Assembly (NCBI GenBank): GCA_000953695.1
Contig: LN554846.1
Location: 1,922,001 to 1,986,000 of the forward strand
Source of the DNA: Aliivibrio wodanis
GTDB lineage: Bacteria > Pseudomonadota > Gammaproteobacteria > Enterobacterales > Vibrionaceae
DNA length: 64,000 nt
Direction of reading: 5' to 3'
Shown here: positions 18,822 to 29,531 of the stretch, one piece after another
How positions within the stretch are numbered: position 1 is the stretch's first letter
Layout of the letters: each line of letters begins with the position of its first letter
Notes under the pieces: model-generated
Told to the model about the DNA's origin: nothing
What the model saw: only the letters and a program-made list of their open reading frames with translations
Databases searched by the model: none
Translations under genes and position numbers: made by a program

Positions 18822-20330
18822 ATGTCTATAGACAAAGAGCAGAACGAAAAGAGCTATAGCGAGTTACACCGCCCAGCTTCTGAGTTCAATAGCCGTTCAG
18901 ACTATTTAGATCATGAACTGCAAATAATGAAGCCACGTCGTTTTGGTTTAAACCTACCTGGTCGTGATTTCCGTTTCGAACTTGAAGATCTTGTTCCAGC
19001 ATTAGCAGGTACTATTGGTATCATCGCAATGTACTCTGCTGTGATGATGTCTTGGGCCGATGGTCTTACACAAGCGTGGCCACACATCAACTTAGGTAAA
19101 GAATTTGCTATTGAAGTTGCTCGTGTTGAAATGCTAATCCCTGCGTTTTTATTCTGTATTTTAGCGTCTGGTTTCTTTAACCCTCGCGCTAACCTTGCAG
19201 GTAATCACGGCCCAATGATCCCACTTATCGGTGCGATCGCGTTAGCTGGTGCACACCCTCTTGCTCTTGCCATTTTATTAGGTGTATTCGGCTTACTACT
19301 AAGTTACTTCAAAGGAGGATCCAAGCTTGTTAACTTGACCTCTGAAGGGGTCGCTGGTGGCCTTCTTGTTTTCTTAGGCTTTAGTGGCGCAATGGGTCAA
19401 ATTGGTAAAATCCAATCTTGGTCTACTGGCCTTGAAGGTGGTTTGGGCTACATTGGCTTAGTCGTTTTAGCGGTAAACATTGTTCTATACGCTTACCTTG
19501 CTCGTATTAACAAACGCTGGTTAGCTATCCCTGCTTGTGCATTTGCTGGTTTAGCAGTAGCCCTTGCACTGGGCGCAGGTTTTGACCTTAAGTTTGAAAC
19601 TCAAATGGGTATTCCTAACCTAAACCCAGTTTATTGGTGGGGCTCTACGACTGAAGGTTGGATGCTAGGTCTTCCAAACCTACAGCACTTCTTAGCTTCT
19701 TTACCATTTGCGATTCTTGCTGTTGCAATGTGGTCTCCAGATTTCCTTGGTCACCGTATTTTCCAAGAGCTAAACTACCCACGTCGTACTGAAAAAGTAT
19801 TGATGGATGTTGATGATACAATGACTATGTGTTCTATTCGTCAAATGGTAGGTACTGCTGTTGGTGGTGGTAACATTACATCGTCTTGGGGTACATACAT
19901 GATCCCAGCGGCTATTGCTAAACGCCCTATTCCAGGCGGTGCCATTCTTCTTGGTATTATTGTAATGACTATTGCAATCCTTGGTTTTCCAATGGATGTA
20001 GCGGTATGGCCACCAGTAATGTGTATGGCTCTATTGGTTGGTGTATTCTTACCAATGCTTGAAGCTGGTGTACAAATGGTTAAAGAAAGTAAAGATGCAC
20101 AATCTGCGGGTATCTGTATCTTTGCTGCTGCTGTTGCTAACCCAGTATTAGCTTGGGCTATGACAATGCTACTTGATAATAACGGTTTAATCGGCGATAA
20201 AGAACGTCCTAAGAATCTTTCTTTTATTGACCGTATCGTTATTCCTGGTGGTGTATTAGTGATTTGTTTAATCGCTATGCTAGCAGTTGGTATGCTTGAA
20301 GGTCAGTACGGCATTCCTGCATTTCTGTAA
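18822..20330 (+). CDS. Polytopic membrane permease of unknown substrate (DUF3360-like)
   Basis: A 502-residue inner-membrane protein. About 60 cytoplasmic residues are followed by about a dozen hydrophobic segments, with a conserved-looking NPRANLAGNHGPMIPLIGAI stretch early and TEKVLMDVDDTMTMCSIRQM between later helices. The fold resembles the NCS2/SulP anion-nucleobase group, and I associate it with the Vibrio DUF3360 family; that link is from memory. It lies where many relatives have the formate channel focA upstream of pflB, and it has an FNR-type promoter. It might therefore move a fermentation product or related anion, but that is speculation. Confidence 0.65.
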   Translation: MSIDKEQNEKSYSELHRPASEFNSRSDYLDHELQIMKPRRFGLNLPGRDFRFELEDLVPALAGTIGIIAMYSAVMMSWADGLTQAWPHINLGKEFAIEVARVEMLIPAFLFCILASGFFNPRANLAGNHGPMIPLIGAIALAGAHPLALAILLGVFGLLLSYFKGGSKLVNLTSEGVAGGLLVFLGFSGAMGQIGKIQSWSTGLEGGLGYIGLVVLAVNIVLYAYLARINKRWLAIPACAFAGLAVALALGAGFDLKFETQMGIPNLNPVYWWGSTTEGWMLGLPNLQHFLASLPFAILAVAMWSPDFLGHRIFQELNYPRRTEKVLMDVDDTMTMCSIRQMVGTAVGGGNITSSWGTYMIPAAIAKRPIPGGAILLGIIVMTIAILGFPMDVAVWPPVMCMALLVGVFLPMLEAGVQMVKESKDAQSAGICIFAAAVANPVLAWAMTMLLDNNGLIGDKERPKNLSFIDRIVIPGGVLVICLIAMLAVGMLEGQYGIPAFL

Positions 20331-20366
20331 CTTAGTATGTTAATCTAGGTTCAGACCTATAATACT

Positions 20367-20402
20367 TATGGGGTAGCGTCAACAGTTACCCCATCTTTAT
20401 TA
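20367..20402 (+). terminator. Terminator after the permease gene
   Basis: TGGGGTA (20369-20375) pairs with TACCCCA (20387-20393) and is followed by TCTTTATT. The T run is imperfect, so some read-through to pflB is possible. Confidence 0.6.
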
Positions 20403-20543
20403 AAAAAATTGAAGATTTATTGATTTAGTTTAAGGTTTACAAAAAAAGTTTAATGTATTATTGAAAAATCGAACGGTTAGTCGCAATATGAATGCTTATA
20501 GGCTAGGTTTTATAACCATCCATATTGTTATTAATATTAGAGT

Positions 20544-20597
20544 GTACTATTTGCCCATACGGGTTGTGGTCTATTCATAACACCACTTAAATAGTAC
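20544..20597 (+). promoter_or_regulatory. Structured leader upstream of pflB (three-way-junction-like)
   Basis: A closing stem GTACTATTT (20544-20552) with AAATAGTAC (20589-20597) encloses two small hairpins: GCCC/GGGT (20553-20564) and GTGGT/ACCAC (20566-20586). The closing stem is perfect over 9 bp and is followed by GTATTTTTTC, so the fold can also act as an attenuator. The ribosome site AAGGTAGG of pflB follows 20 bases later. Confidence 0.45.
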
Positions 20598-20628
20598 GTA
20601 TTTTTTCTACTAAAAAGGTAGGTATATC

Positions 20629-22905
20629 ATGGCAGAGCAATTTGCTAAAGCTTGGACAGGTTTTGCAGACGGTGAGTGGCAAAACGAAGTTAACGTTCGC
20701 GATTTCATCCAAAAGAACTATGCACCTTATGAAGGTGATGAAGAATTCCTAGTTTCTGAAGGTACTGAAGCAACTAACAAGCTTTGGGCTAAAGTAATGG
20801 AAGGCATCAAACAGGAAAACGCAACTCATGCACCTGTTGATTTTGATACTTCTCTTATCTCTACCATTACAGCTCATGACGCTGGATACATCAACAAAGA
20901 CCTAGAAACAATCGTTGGTCTTCAAACTGATGCTCCTCTAAAGCGTGCAATCATCCCTAACGGTGGTGTACGTATGGTTGAAGGTTCTTGTAAAGCATAC
21001 GATCGTGAACTTGATCCTATGGTTTCAAAAATCTATTCTGAATACCGCAAAACACACAATGCTGGTGTTTTCGATATCTATACTAAAGACATCCTAAACT
21101 GTCGTAAATCAGGAGTTCTAACAGGTCTTCCTGATGCATATGGCCGTGGTCGTATCATTGGTGATTACCGTCGTGTTGCACTTTACGGTATTGATTTCCT
21201 AATCAAAGACAAGCTAGCTCAATTCGCTTCTTTACAAGAACGTTTTGAAAAAGGCGAAGATCTAACAGCTACTATGCAACTTCGTGAAGAAATTGCTGAG
21301 CAACATCGTGCTCTAGGTCAAATCAAAGTTATGGCAGCTAAATACGGTTGTGATATCTCTGAGCCAGCGACTACTGCTCAAGAAGCTATTCAGTGGACTT
21401 ACTTCGGCTACCTAGCTGCTGTTAAATCTCAAAATGGTGCAGCAATGTCTCTAGGTCGTACTTCGACTTTCCTAGACATCTACATCCAACGTGATATCGA
21501 AGCAGGTCTTCTAACTGAAGAACTAGCTCAAGAAATGATCGATCACTTCGTAATGAAGCTACGTATGGTTCGTTTCCTACGTACTCCTGAATACGATGAA
21601 TTGTTCTCTGGTGACCCAATCTGGGCTACAGAATCTATGGGTGGTATGGGTATTGACGGTCGTACACTAGTTACACGTACTAACTTCCGTTTCCTAAACA
21701 GCCTTTACACAATGGGTCCTTCTCCAGAGCCAAACATCACGGTTCTTTGGTCTGAGCAACTGCCTGTAGGCTTCAAACGTTTCTGTGCTAAAGTATCTAT
21801 CGATACTTCTTCTATCCAGTACGAAAATGATGACCTAATGCGTCCTGACCTAGGTTCTGACGATTACGCAATAGCTTGTTGTGTATCTCCAATGATCGTT
21901 GGTAAGCAAATGCAGTTCTTCGGTGCTCGTGCTAACCTTGCGAAAACAATGCTTTACTCTATCAACGGCGGCGTTGATGAGAAGCTGAAAATCCAAGTTG
22001 GCCCTAAAGAAGCGCCAATGACTGATGAAGTTCTTGATTACGCTAAAGTAATGGATCGTCTAGATCACTTCATGGATTGGTTAGCAACTCAATACGTTAC
22101 AGCATTGAACTCTATCCACTACATGCACGACAAATACAGCTACGAAGCGTCTCTAATGGCTCTTCATGACCGTGACGTTCGTCGTACAATGGCGTGTGGT
22201 ATTGCTGGTCTATCTGTTGCAGCCGATTCACTATCTGCAATCAAATTCGCGACAGTTAAACCAATTCGTGACGAAGATGGCATCGCTATCGATTTCGACA
22301 TCGAAGGTGATTACCCTAAATTTGGTAACAATGACGCTCGCGTTGATGATATCGCATGTGAACTAGTTTCTACGTTCATGGGTAAAATCCGTAAGCTTAC
22401 TATGTACCGTAATGCTATCCCTACTCAATCTATCCTTACTATTACTTCTAACGTTGTATACGGTAAGAAAACTGGTAACACACCAGATGGTCGTCAAGCA
22501 GGTGCTCCTTTTGCTCCTGGTGCTAACCCAATGCACGGCCGTGATGAGAAAGGTGCAGTAGCATCACTAACATCAGTAGGTAAACTACCGTTTGCTGATG
22601 CACAAGATGGTATCTCTTACACATTCTCTATCGTTCCTAACGCTCTAGGTAAAGACGATGACAACCGTCGTTCTAACCTTGCTGGCCTAATGGATGGTTA
22701 CTTCCACCACGAAGCGAACCTAGAGGGTGGTCAACACCTTAACGTAAACGTTCTTAACCGTGAAACTCTAGAAGACGCAGTTAAGCACCCAGAGAACTAC
22801 CCACAACTGACTATCCGTGTTTCTGGTTATGCTGTGCGTTTTAACTCTCTAACTACTGAACAACAAAAAGACGTAATCGCACGTACTTTCACTGAAACTC
22901 TATAA
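20629..22905 (+). CDS. pflB: Pyruvate formate-lyase (formate C-acetyltransferase)
   Basis: 758 residues (E. coli PflB is 760). It converts pyruvate and CoA to acetyl-CoA and formate during anaerobic growth, in the cytoplasm. The adjacent catalytic cysteines are C417-C418 in IACCVSPM. The glycyl radical site RVSGYAVRF has Gly733 near the C-terminus. The activating enzyme pflA follows on the same strand. AAGGTAGG precedes the ATG. Codon use is strongly biased, as in highly expressed genes. Confidence 0.98.
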   Translation: MAEQFAKAWTGFADGEWQNEVNVRDFIQKNYAPYEGDEEFLVSEGTEATNKLWAKVMEGIKQENATHAPVDFDTSLISTITAHDAGYINKDLETIVGLQTDAPLKRAIIPNGGVRMVEGSCKAYDRELDPMVSKIYSEYRKTHNAGVFDIYTKDILNCRKSGVLTGLPDAYGRGRIIGDYRRVALYGIDFLIKDKLAQFASLQERFEKGEDLTATMQLREEIAEQHRALGQIKVMAAKYGCDISEPATTAQEAIQWTYFGYLAAVKSQNGAAMSLGRTSTFLDIYIQRDIEAGLLTEELAQEMIDHFVMKLRMVRFLRTPEYDELFSGDPIWATESMGGMGIDGRTLVTRTNFRFLNSLYTMGPSPEPNITVLWSEQLPVGFKRFCAKVSIDTSSIQYENDDLMRPDLGSDDYAIACCVSPMIVGKQMQFFGARANLAKTMLYSINGGVDEKLKIQVGPKEAPMTDEVLDYAKVMDRLDHFMDWLATQYVTALNSIHYMHDKYSYEASLMALHDRDVRRTMACGIAGLSVAADSLSAIKFATVKPIRDEDGIAIDFDIEGDYPKFGNNDARVDDIACELVSTFMGKIRKLTMYRNAIPTQSILTITSNVVYGKKTGNTPDGRQAGAPFAPGANPMHGRDEKGAVASLTSVGKLPFADAQDGISYTFSIVPNALGKDDDNRRSNLAGLMDGYFHHEANLEGGQHLNVNVLNRETLEDAVKHPENYPQLTIRVSGYAVRFNSLTTEQQKDVIARTFTETL

Positions 22906-22930
22906 TTTCAGCGTTAATTAAGTAGCATTG

Positions 22931-22958
22931 AGCCCTGCCATTTTGGTGGGGCTTTTTT
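22931..22958 (+). terminator. Terminator after pflB
   Basis: GCCCTGCCA and GGTGGGGC form a stem around TTTT with a TTTTTT tail, so pflA is probably transcribed mainly from its own promoter. Confidence 0.85.
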
Positions 22959-23066
22959 ATTTCTGTTTTCCCCTTAAATCCCCTAATTTCTCTCTGGTTT
23001 ACCCTACTTAATTACCCCAAAGTATAATAAAATAACAGGATAATTATAGTTCGGAGAAATGTCGTC

Positions 23067-23804
23067 ATGTCTGTAGGTCGTATTCACTCTTTTGAATCTT
23101 GTGGTACCGTTGATGGTCCAGGTATTCGCTTCATCATATTTTTACAAGGCTGCTTAATGCGTTGTATGTATTGTCATAACCGCGATACTTGGGATACTCA
23201 TGAAGGTAAAGAAGTCACCGTTACTGAATTAATTGAAGAAGCCAAAAGCTACCGCCACTTCATGAAAGCGTCTGGCGGCGGCATTACTTGTTCTGGTGGC
23301 GAAGCTATGCTTCAACCTGAATTTGTTCGTGATTTCTTCCGTGCAGCACAAGCTGAAGGCATGCATACTTGCCTAGACACAAACGGCTATATTCGTAAGC
23401 ACACCGATGTGATTGATGAAGTATTAGAAGCATCAGATCTAGTAATGCTTGATATCAAACATATGAAAGATGAAATCCACCACGATTTCATTGGTGTCTC
23501 AAATAAACGTACGCTTGATTTTGCTCGTTATTTACAAAAAATTGGAAAAACAACGTGGCTTCGCTACGTAATTGTCCCAGGTTATACGGACGATGAAGAA
23601 TCAGCGCATATGTTAGGTGAATTCATTAAAGATATGGATAACATCGAAAAAATAGAGCTACTACCTTATCACCAATTAGGTGCCCACAAATGGGAAGCTA
23701 TGGGCCTTAAGTATCCTCTGGATGGCGTGAATCCTCCTCCAAAAGAGACGATGGAAAAAATGGTTGCAGTCCTAAGCCAATACCATAATAACGTGAAATT
23801 CTAA
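23067..23804 (+). CDS. pflA: Pyruvate formate-lyase activating enzyme
   Basis: 245 residues. This radical SAM enzyme puts the glycyl radical on PflB. The iron-sulfur motif CLMRCMYC (C29, C33, C36) is the CxxxCxxC signature, and [13 protein letters not shown] is the GGE motif that binds S-adenosylmethionine. It lies 161 bases after pflB, behind a terminator. GGAGAAATG precedes the start. Length and residues match E. coli PflA (246). Confidence 0.97.
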   Translation: MSVGRIHSFESCGTVDGPGIRFIIFLQGCLMRCMYCHNRDTWDTHEGKEVTVTELIEEAKSYRHFMKASGGGITCSGGEAMLQPEFVRDFFRAAQAEGMHTCLDTNGYIRKHTDVIDEVLEASDLVMLDIKHMKDEIHHDFIGVSNKRTLDFARYLQKIGKTTWLRYVIVPGYTDDEESAHMLGEFIKDMDNIEKIELLPYHQLGAHKWEAMGLKYPLDGVNPPPKETMEKMVAVLSQYHNNVKF

Positions 23805-23831
23805 GCTCGAACTTCACCCTAAATTTATTCT

Positions 23832-23858
23832 AAATGCCCGACTATCGGGCATTTTTAT
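23832..23858 (+). terminator. Terminator after pflA
   Basis: ATGCCCG ACTAT CGGGCAT followed by TTTTTATT. Confidence 0.85.
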
Positions 23859-23871
23859 TGGAAATAAAATC

Positions 23872-25038
23872 ATGTATCAACTAAGCTTTTCACTACAAGA
23901 ATTTCTCTCTGAATATTGGCAGAAAAAACCAGTTATCATCAAAGGTGGTTTTGAAAACTTTCAAGATCCAGTAACACCTGAAGAGTTAGCCGGTTTAACG
24001 CTAGAAAGTGATGTAGATTCTCGCTTTGTCTCTAACTTGAACAACGAATGGAAAGCAGAACACGGTCCATTAAGCGAAGAACTATTCGATACTCTTGGTG
24101 AAACCAATTGGTCTATTATTGTTCAAGCGGCTAACCACTGGCATGAAGGTGCAGCTGAGCTATTTAAACCATTCAAACAAATGCCAAACTGGTTATTTGA
24201 TGACATCATGATCAGCTATTCAGTGCCTGATGGTGGCGTTGGTCCGCACATTGACCAATATGATGTATTCATTATTCAGGGTCAAGGTAAGCGTCACTGG
24301 CGTGTGGGTGATATCGGCGAATACGAAGAAGAACATCGTCATGGTGCATTAAAGCAAATTACAGGGTTTGATCCTATCATCGATCAAATCTTAGAGCCTG
24401 GTGATATTCTTTATATCCCACCGGGCTTCCCACATGATGGTTATGCACTAGAACCATCAATGAGCTACTCAGCAGGCTTCCGCTCTCCAAAAGAGCAAGA
24501 GCTAGTCAGTAATTTTGCTGATTTTATTATTGAAAATGAAAAGAGTGATGTTCACTACCATAACCCAGACCTTCAAGCGCAAACTCACGGCGCTGAAATT
24601 ACAACACAGAGCTTTGAAGACTTAAAAGCCATGATGTTAAATGCAATGTCTGATGAGCAGAGCCTTAAACAGTTTATGGGTGAATATTTAAGTAACTCTC
24701 GTCACCATTTAAATATCCTTCCTGATTCTGAAAAATGGACGACAGAAGAATTACTCGGTTACTTACAGTCAGGCCAAGCTCTGATTAAAGTTGCTGGTGT
24801 TCGTGCTTTCTATCATGAAACAGAAGCATGTGAAGATAACATGACGCTTTATGTTGATGGCGAAAGCTATGTTTTCCCACTAGCGGTAAAAAATGATGTC
24901 ATTGCTCTATGTGAAACATCAGAATTTACACTGCTTGATATTGAGAATTTACTGCAAGATCCACATTCAGTATCTAACTTACTGCAGTTTGTTAATATCG
25001 GCTACTGGTTTGTAGAATCAGAGGAAGACGAAGAATAG
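23872..25038 (+). CDS. roxA: Ribosomal oxygenase (50S uL16 arginine hydroxylase, JmjC/cupin)
   Basis: 388 residues of the YcfD/RoxA family, Fe(II)- and 2-oxoglutarate-dependent enzymes that hydroxylate an arginine of ribosomal protein L16. The metal triad starts with HIDQYD (HxD near residue 125) and continues with the distal His in PPGFPHDGYA. The 2-oxoglutarate-binding region and a C-terminal dimerisation/winged-helix part follow (NLLQFVNIGYWF near the end). Slightly longer than E. coli RoxA (373). It stands alone between terminators. Confidence 0.9.
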   Translation: MYQLSFSLQEFLSEYWQKKPVIIKGGFENFQDPVTPEELAGLTLESDVDSRFVSNLNNEWKAEHGPLSEELFDTLGETNWSIIVQAANHWHEGAAELFKPFKQMPNWLFDDIMISYSVPDGGVGPHIDQYDVFIIQGQGKRHWRVGDIGEYEEEHRHGALKQITGFDPIIDQILEPGDILYIPPGFPHDGYALEPSMSYSAGFRSPKEQELVSNFADFIIENEKSDVHYHNPDLQAQTHGAEITTQSFEDLKAMMLNAMSDEQSLKQFMGEYLSNSRHHLNILPDSEKWTTEELLGYLQSGQALIKVAGVRAFYHETEACEDNMTLYVDGESYVFPLAVKNDVIALCETSEFTLLDIENLLQDPHSVSNLLQFVNIGYWFVESEEDEE

Positions 25039-25082
25039 ACGATAATCACTGTAAATCGACTTATATTGATTTACCTACTAAA

Positions 25083-25123
25083 TAAAAAACGCCCACAGAT
25101 ATAAATCTATGGGCGTTTTTATT
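25083..25123. terminator. Bidirectional terminator between roxA and a chemoreceptor gene
   Basis: AACGCCCACAGAT pairs with ATCTATGGGCGTT, with T runs in both directions. The two flanking genes converge. Confidence 0.88.
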
Positions 25124-25136
25124 ATCTTAAAAACTC

Positions 25137-27248
25137 TTAAACTTTAAACTGTGACATCAACTCTTTTTGCTGCGTAGATAAAGAAGACAGCTCTAAACCA
25201 ACCTCTTCACCTAAGTTCGCTTGCTCTAGCATCTTTTGGCTTGAATCTCTGATATTACTGACACTTTGATTTACTTCATTAGACACAGCTTGTTGCTCTT
25301 CTGCTGCTCTTACAATTTGCATATTCATGTCTTGTATCGTTACCACCGCATCACTGATTTGCTGCAAACTTTCTACTGATAATTTAATGGTTGATGCTCC
25401 ATCTAAAGCTATCGTATTTCCTTCGGTTACTGCAGAAACGACTGATTTAGTTCCTGATTGCAACTGTTCAATAACCGTACGGATCTCATCAACAGAATCC
25501 CCAGTACGACTTGCAAGTTGACGAACTTCGTCTGCCACAACAGCAAAACCTCGGCCTTGCTCACCTGCTCGTGCTGCTTCAATGGCTGCATTCAATGCTA
25601 ATAAATTTGTTTGCTCTGAAATACCTTCGATAACCGATAAAATCGTCGTAATATTAATGCTATTACTTTCTAATTCTTGGGCTACGGGAACCGCTTTTTC
25701 CATATTTGCGACTAAAGATTGGATCACTGACTCAGTTGTTAGTATTAACTCTTTTCCTTGCTTTGATGCTGATTCCGCTTGTTTAGCCGCATCCGCAGCC
25801 AATGTAGAATGATCAACCACTAAGCTTGCTGTTTGAGTTAACTCCTCAACAGCAGTTGCAACCATATCAACTTCTTTAAATTGAACATCACTGCCTTCTT
25901 TAGACTCGCTTGCAATAACACTTGATCGTGCAGCAACATTAGATAGCTCATCACTGCTTTGAGCCACATCTTTAATTGTAAATTGCAGTTTTTCTAAGAA
26001 AGCATTAAACCAATGCGCTAATTGCCCTACTTCATCTTTACTTTGTATAACAAGACGCTGGGTTAAGTCACCTTCACCAGAAGCGATATCTTTTAAACGT
26101 TCCGCGACAACTGAAATAGGTTTTACAATCTGTCTAGTTGCAAACCATAAAGCCGTCAGAACTAAAAAGGTCAATCCTAAGCCAGCACCAACCTGCATGA
26201 ATAAGAATTCATTTCCATTCTCAATCAGTACACTTTCTAGTTCATCAACCTCAGTAAAGACCGAAGTACGGTCAACTTCAATGATAATCCCCCAATATTC
26301 AGTTTTTAATTTAATGGGAACAAACACAAATAACTTGTCTTGATTGTCAGACCACAATAACTGTGCCTTATCTTGATTTAGCCACGTAGGCAAAACCGAT
26401 AACGCCGAGTGTAATGACGCTAATGAGTCACCAAAAGAAATATTTTTTTGATCGGAAAGAATAATATTACCTTTTCGATTCACTACATAGATTGCCCCAT
26501 TACCCTCAAAAATGGCCTTATCAGCCTCATCAACTAAATAAGATAGGCGATCAATATCAAGATCAATACCGAGAATACCAACAGTTTCATCTTCTGTAAT
26601 TAATGGTAGCGTAATCGAGGTAATTAGTTTTCTTACCCCGTTTCCTTCATAATAAAAAGGATCAACAATACATAATCGATTTTCCGTTAAGCTACATGTA
26701 AACCAATAATTTCCGTCACCATTTAACTCTTTTTCTGTAAAAATACGTTTTTTAGCTTCATTATTTGAAGACTTAAACCAATAAGGTGCAAAACGACCAA
26801 CCTCATTTGAACTCACATATTCTGCATTATGATAATTAAAATCTTCGCCATCTAAACTATCTTGCTTATAGACACTATATGTCCCATAGATATTTTCATA
26901 TTTTTCAACAGGCCTTTTTAGCATGTCACTTAGAGACTGACGTAAATCACTACTGTCCATAAAAGTATCTTCAGCGCTCTGTCTGAAAAATAATGCACTT
27001 TCAGTCAGCATTTCAGCTCTATATATCGCCTCATCTAAATATTTTTGGATTTGTTTAGATTGGTTTTTGGCTTCAGAGATTAATCGAGCTTGAGTTTGAT
27101 GAATAACAGAATCCGACATTTTCTTTTGCACAACAGCTTGATTATCAAGTGAAGAAAAAATAGAAAAACCAATCAATGATGAGGTTAAAAGAAAAAGACC
27201 AATAGCAGCTGCTAAAGTAATTTTCCATTGAAGAGAAAGTGACTGCAT
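25137..27248 (-). CDS. Methyl-accepting chemotaxis protein with Cache-type sensor domain
   Basis: The start chosen (ATG at 27246-27248 after AAGGATATT) gives 703 residues. TM1 is at about 7-28, then a large periplasmic double-Cache-like domain (about 50-340), TM2 near 355, and a HAMP domain starting [20 protein letters not shown]. The cytoplasmic signalling hairpin follows, with the conserved tip [35 protein letters not shown]. It signals through CheA/CheW to the flagellar motor. No CheR-tethering pentapeptide is seen at the end (SQFKV). The ligand is unknown; dCache domains often bind amino acids or carboxylates. Confidence 0.9.
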   Translation of the reverse strand: MQSLSLQWKITLAAAIGLFLLTSSLIGFSIFSSLDNQAVVQKKMSDSVIHQTQARLISEAKNQSKQIQKYLDEAIYRAEMLTESALFFRQSAEDTFMDSSDLRQSLSDMLKRPVEKYENIYGTYSVYKQDSLDGEDFNYHNAEYVSSNEVGRFAPYWFKSSNNEAKKRIFTEKELNGDGNYWFTCSLTENRLCIVDPFYYEGNGVRKLITSITLPLITEDETVGILGIDLDIDRLSYLVDEADKAIFEGNGAIYVVNRKGNIILSDQKNISFGDSLASLHSALSVLPTWLNQDKAQLLWSDNQDKLFVFVPIKLKTEYWGIIIEVDRTSVFTEVDELESVLIENGNEFLFMQVGAGLGLTFLVLTALWFATRQIVKPISVVAERLKDIASGEGDLTQRLVIQSKDEVGQLAHWFNAFLEKLQFTIKDVAQSSDELSNVAARSSVIASESKEGSDVQFKEVDMVATAVEELTQTASLVVDHSTLAADAAKQAESASKQGKELILTTESVIQSLVANMEKAVPVAQELESNSINITTILSVIEGISEQTNLLALNAAIEAARAGEQGRGFAVVADEVRQLASRTGDSVDEIRTVIEQLQSGTKSVVSAVTEGNTIALDGASTIKLSVESLQQISDAVVTIQDMNMQIVRAAEEQQAVSNEVNQSVSNIRDSSQKMLEQANLGEEVGLELSSLSTQQKELMSQFKV

Positions 27249-27403
27249 ATAATATCCTTCTAATATGAGCTCAGTTATAATTATTTTAGTCAAAAGCTAT
27301 TTAATTATGATTAAATTAATATCGGCTAGCTTTAAAATAAATTTAACTTTTTATAAACATTAAAGCGAATTTATTAACCAAAAATAATTACCACTTGTTT
27401 TAG

Positions 27404-27440
27404 ATACAAAAAAAGCGCGATATAAATAACTATCGCGCTT
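27404..27440 (-). terminator. Terminator of the opp operon
   Basis: AAGCGCGATA (27413-27422) pairs with TATCGCGCTT (27431-27440), and the T run lies on the minus strand. Two further hairpins precede it in the transcript: ACCATCATAA/TTATGATGGT (27482-27510) and AGCCTG/CAGGCT (27442-27456). Confidence 0.85.
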
Positions 27441-27520
27441 AAGCCTGTCACAGGCTGAATACTTCTAAGTCTGATAAAAGTACCATCATAAATAATCCTA
27501 TTATGATGGTCTTTAAAGTA

Positions 27521-28516
27521 TTAAATATCTGTTACTGCCAAACAAGAAACAGCATGTACATCTGTTCCTTTTAGCTCTGGTCTTGTTTCTGCACACGCAT
27601 CAGTAGCTTGTGGGCAGCGTGTACGGAATACACAACCAGATGGTGGATTAATAGGAGAAGGTAGATCACCTTCTAACATATCAATCACTTTTGCTCTTTC
27701 AAGTTTTGGATCTGGAATTGGAACGGCTGACATTAGTGCTTTAGTATATGGGTGCTTAGGTTCACTAAACAACGCATCGGATTCACCTAATTCAACTTCA
27801 TTACCTAAGTACATTACCAATACACGATCTGAAATATGCTTTACTACTGATAGATCGTGGGCAATAAATACCAAACTTAAACCCAGTTCTTTTTGTAACT
27901 CTTTAAGTAGGTTAACTACTTGAGCTTGAATCGAAACATCGAGTGCAGATACCGGCTCATCACAAATAATCATCTTCGGCTTTAGAATAAGCGCACGAGC
28001 AATACCTATACGCTGACACTGGCCACCAGAGAATTCATGCGGGTAACGGTTAATAACGTTAGGTAATAAGCCCACCTTTGTCATCATTTCTTTAACTTTA
28101 TCTTTTACTTCATCTTTTGTAAGCTTTGGATAAAACGTTTGTAATGGTTCAGCAATGATATCACCAACCGTCATACGTGGGTTTAGTGAAGCTAATGGAT
28201 CTTGGAAGATCATCTGAATTTCTTTACGTTTTTGACGCAAAGGCTCATCTTCCAGCTTAGTAAGATCTTGACCTAGCCAAACTACTTCACCTTCTGTTGC
28301 TTCTACCAAACCAATAATGGCACGTGCAAATGTTGATTTACCACAACCTGATTCACCTACAACACCCAGTGTTTCACCTTCATATAAACGAACGTTAACA
28401 CCATCTACAGCTTTCAAATTTGCAGGTTTAGCCCAAGGCCATACTGACTTTGATGGAATGCTAAAGTGAACTTTCAAATTCTTTATATCTAGTATTAATT
28501 TTTTATCTGCTGACAT
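27521..28516 (-). CDS. oppF: Oligopeptide ABC transporter ATPase OppF
   Basis: 331 residues from the ATG at 28514-28516 (AGGAG 8 bases upstream; an upstream GTG is too close to it). Walker A GESGCGKS, signature FSGGQCQR, Walker B MIICDEPVSALD. The C-terminal oligopeptide-transporter extension has Cys in GCVFRTRCPQATDAC, typical of OppD/OppF iron-sulfur-like Cys clusters. It works with OppD to energise peptide uptake. The start overlaps the OppD stop (TAATG). Confidence 0.95.
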   Translation of the reverse strand: MSADKKLILDIKNLKVHFSIPSKSVWPWAKPANLKAVDGVNVRLYEGETLGVVGESGCGKSTFARAIIGLVEATEGEVVWLGQDLTKLEDEPLRQKRKEIQMIFQDPLASLNPRMTVGDIIAEPLQTFYPKLTKDEVKDKVKEMMTKVGLLPNVINRYPHEFSGGQCQRIGIARALILKPKMIICDEPVSALDVSIQAQVVNLLKELQKELGLSLVFIAHDLSVVKHISDRVLVMYLGNEVELGESDALFSEPKHPYTKALMSAVPIPDPKLERAKVIDMLEGDLPSPINPPSGCVFRTRCPQATDACAETRPELKGTDVHAVSCLAVTDI

Positions 28517-29481
28517 TACCACGTCTCCTGATCAGAAAAACAAGCACGTAAGCGACCTGCTGCAAATGGTTGCAGGATCGGAGCTTCTTGCTTACAACGG
28601 TCCATTACACGATGGCAACGCTCTTGATAAGGGCAGCCTGTAGGTAAACGAAGTAAGTTTGGTGGGTTACCAGGGATAGTTGGTAAAATCTCACCTTCTT
28701 GATCTAATCGAGGAATCGCTTTTAGTAGACCTTCGGCATATGGATGACTTGGCTCATAGAAAATCTCATTCACTGAACCATATTCCATTGTACGACCAGC
28801 ATACATAACCAATACTTTGTCACACGAGCCTGCAACCACACCCAAATCATGAGTAATCATAATGATAGCGGTATTAAACTCACTTTTTAGTTCATTCAAT
28901 AATTGCATGATTTGCGCTTGAATAGTTACATCCAACGCCGTTGTTGGTTCATCAGCAATCAATAGTTTTGGGCGACATAATAATGCCATCGCAATCATTA
29001 CACGTTGACGCATACCACCTGAAAACTCATGTGGGTACATAGTAATACGCTTACGAGCTTCAGGGATCTTAACAGCTTCTAGCATACGAACTGATTCTTC
29101 AAACGCTTCTGCTTTACCCATGCCTTTATGTAGCATCAATACTTCCATTAGCTGCTCGCTAACTTTCATATATGGGTTAAGTGACGTCATTGGATCTTGG
29201 AAAATCATCGCCATTTGCTCAGCACGAATGCTGTTTAACTCTTTTTCAGGAAGGTTAAGAATTTCTTTTCCTTCAAATTTTGCACTACCAGTAATGATAC
29301 CGTTTTTAGCCAAAAGACCCATTAATGCAAATACAGTCTGTGATTTACCAGAGCCTGATTCGCCTACGATACCCAATGTCTCACCTTGTTGTAGTGAGAA
29401 GTTTAAGTCATTTACTGCGGTTACGTTGCCATCTTGAGTTGTAAACTCTACACGCAGATCTTTTACATCTAATAAACTCAT
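28516..29481 (-). CDS. oppD: Oligopeptide ABC transporter ATPase OppD
   Basis: 321 residues with Walker A GESGSGKS, signature FSGGMRQR, Walker B LLIADEPTTALD, and the C-terminal cysteine-containing extension GCPYQERCHRVMDRC of peptide-transporter ATPases. It pairs with OppF beneath the OppB-OppC channel in the inner membrane. It is fourth in the oppABCDF operon, 50 bases after oppC. Confidence 0.95.
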   Translation of the reverse strand: MSLLDVKDLRVEFTTQDGNVTAVNDLNFSLQQGETLGIVGESGSGKSQTVFALMGLLAKNGIITGSAKFEGKEILNLPEKELNSIRAEQMAMIFQDPMTSLNPYMKVSEQLMEVLMLHKGMGKAEAFEESVRMLEAVKIPEARKRITMYPHEFSGGMRQRVMIAMALLCRPKLLIADEPTTALDVTIQAQIMQLLNELKSEFNTAIIMITHDLGVVAGSCDKVLVMYAGRTMEYGSVNEIFYEPSHPYAEGLLKAIPRLDQEGEILPTIPGNPPNLLRLPTGCPYQERCHRVMDRCKQEAPILQPFAAGRLRACFSDQETW

Positions 29482-29531
29482 AATTCTTTCCTGCTCAAAT
29501 TTGTTTAATAACTAACTGTCCATACAGAGGG

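Noticed and set aside
20420-20433. TTGATTTAGTTTAA as an FNR box before pflB
   Set aside because: Only one half fits the consensus well (3 of 5 in the second half), and no matching -10 was found at the right spacing.
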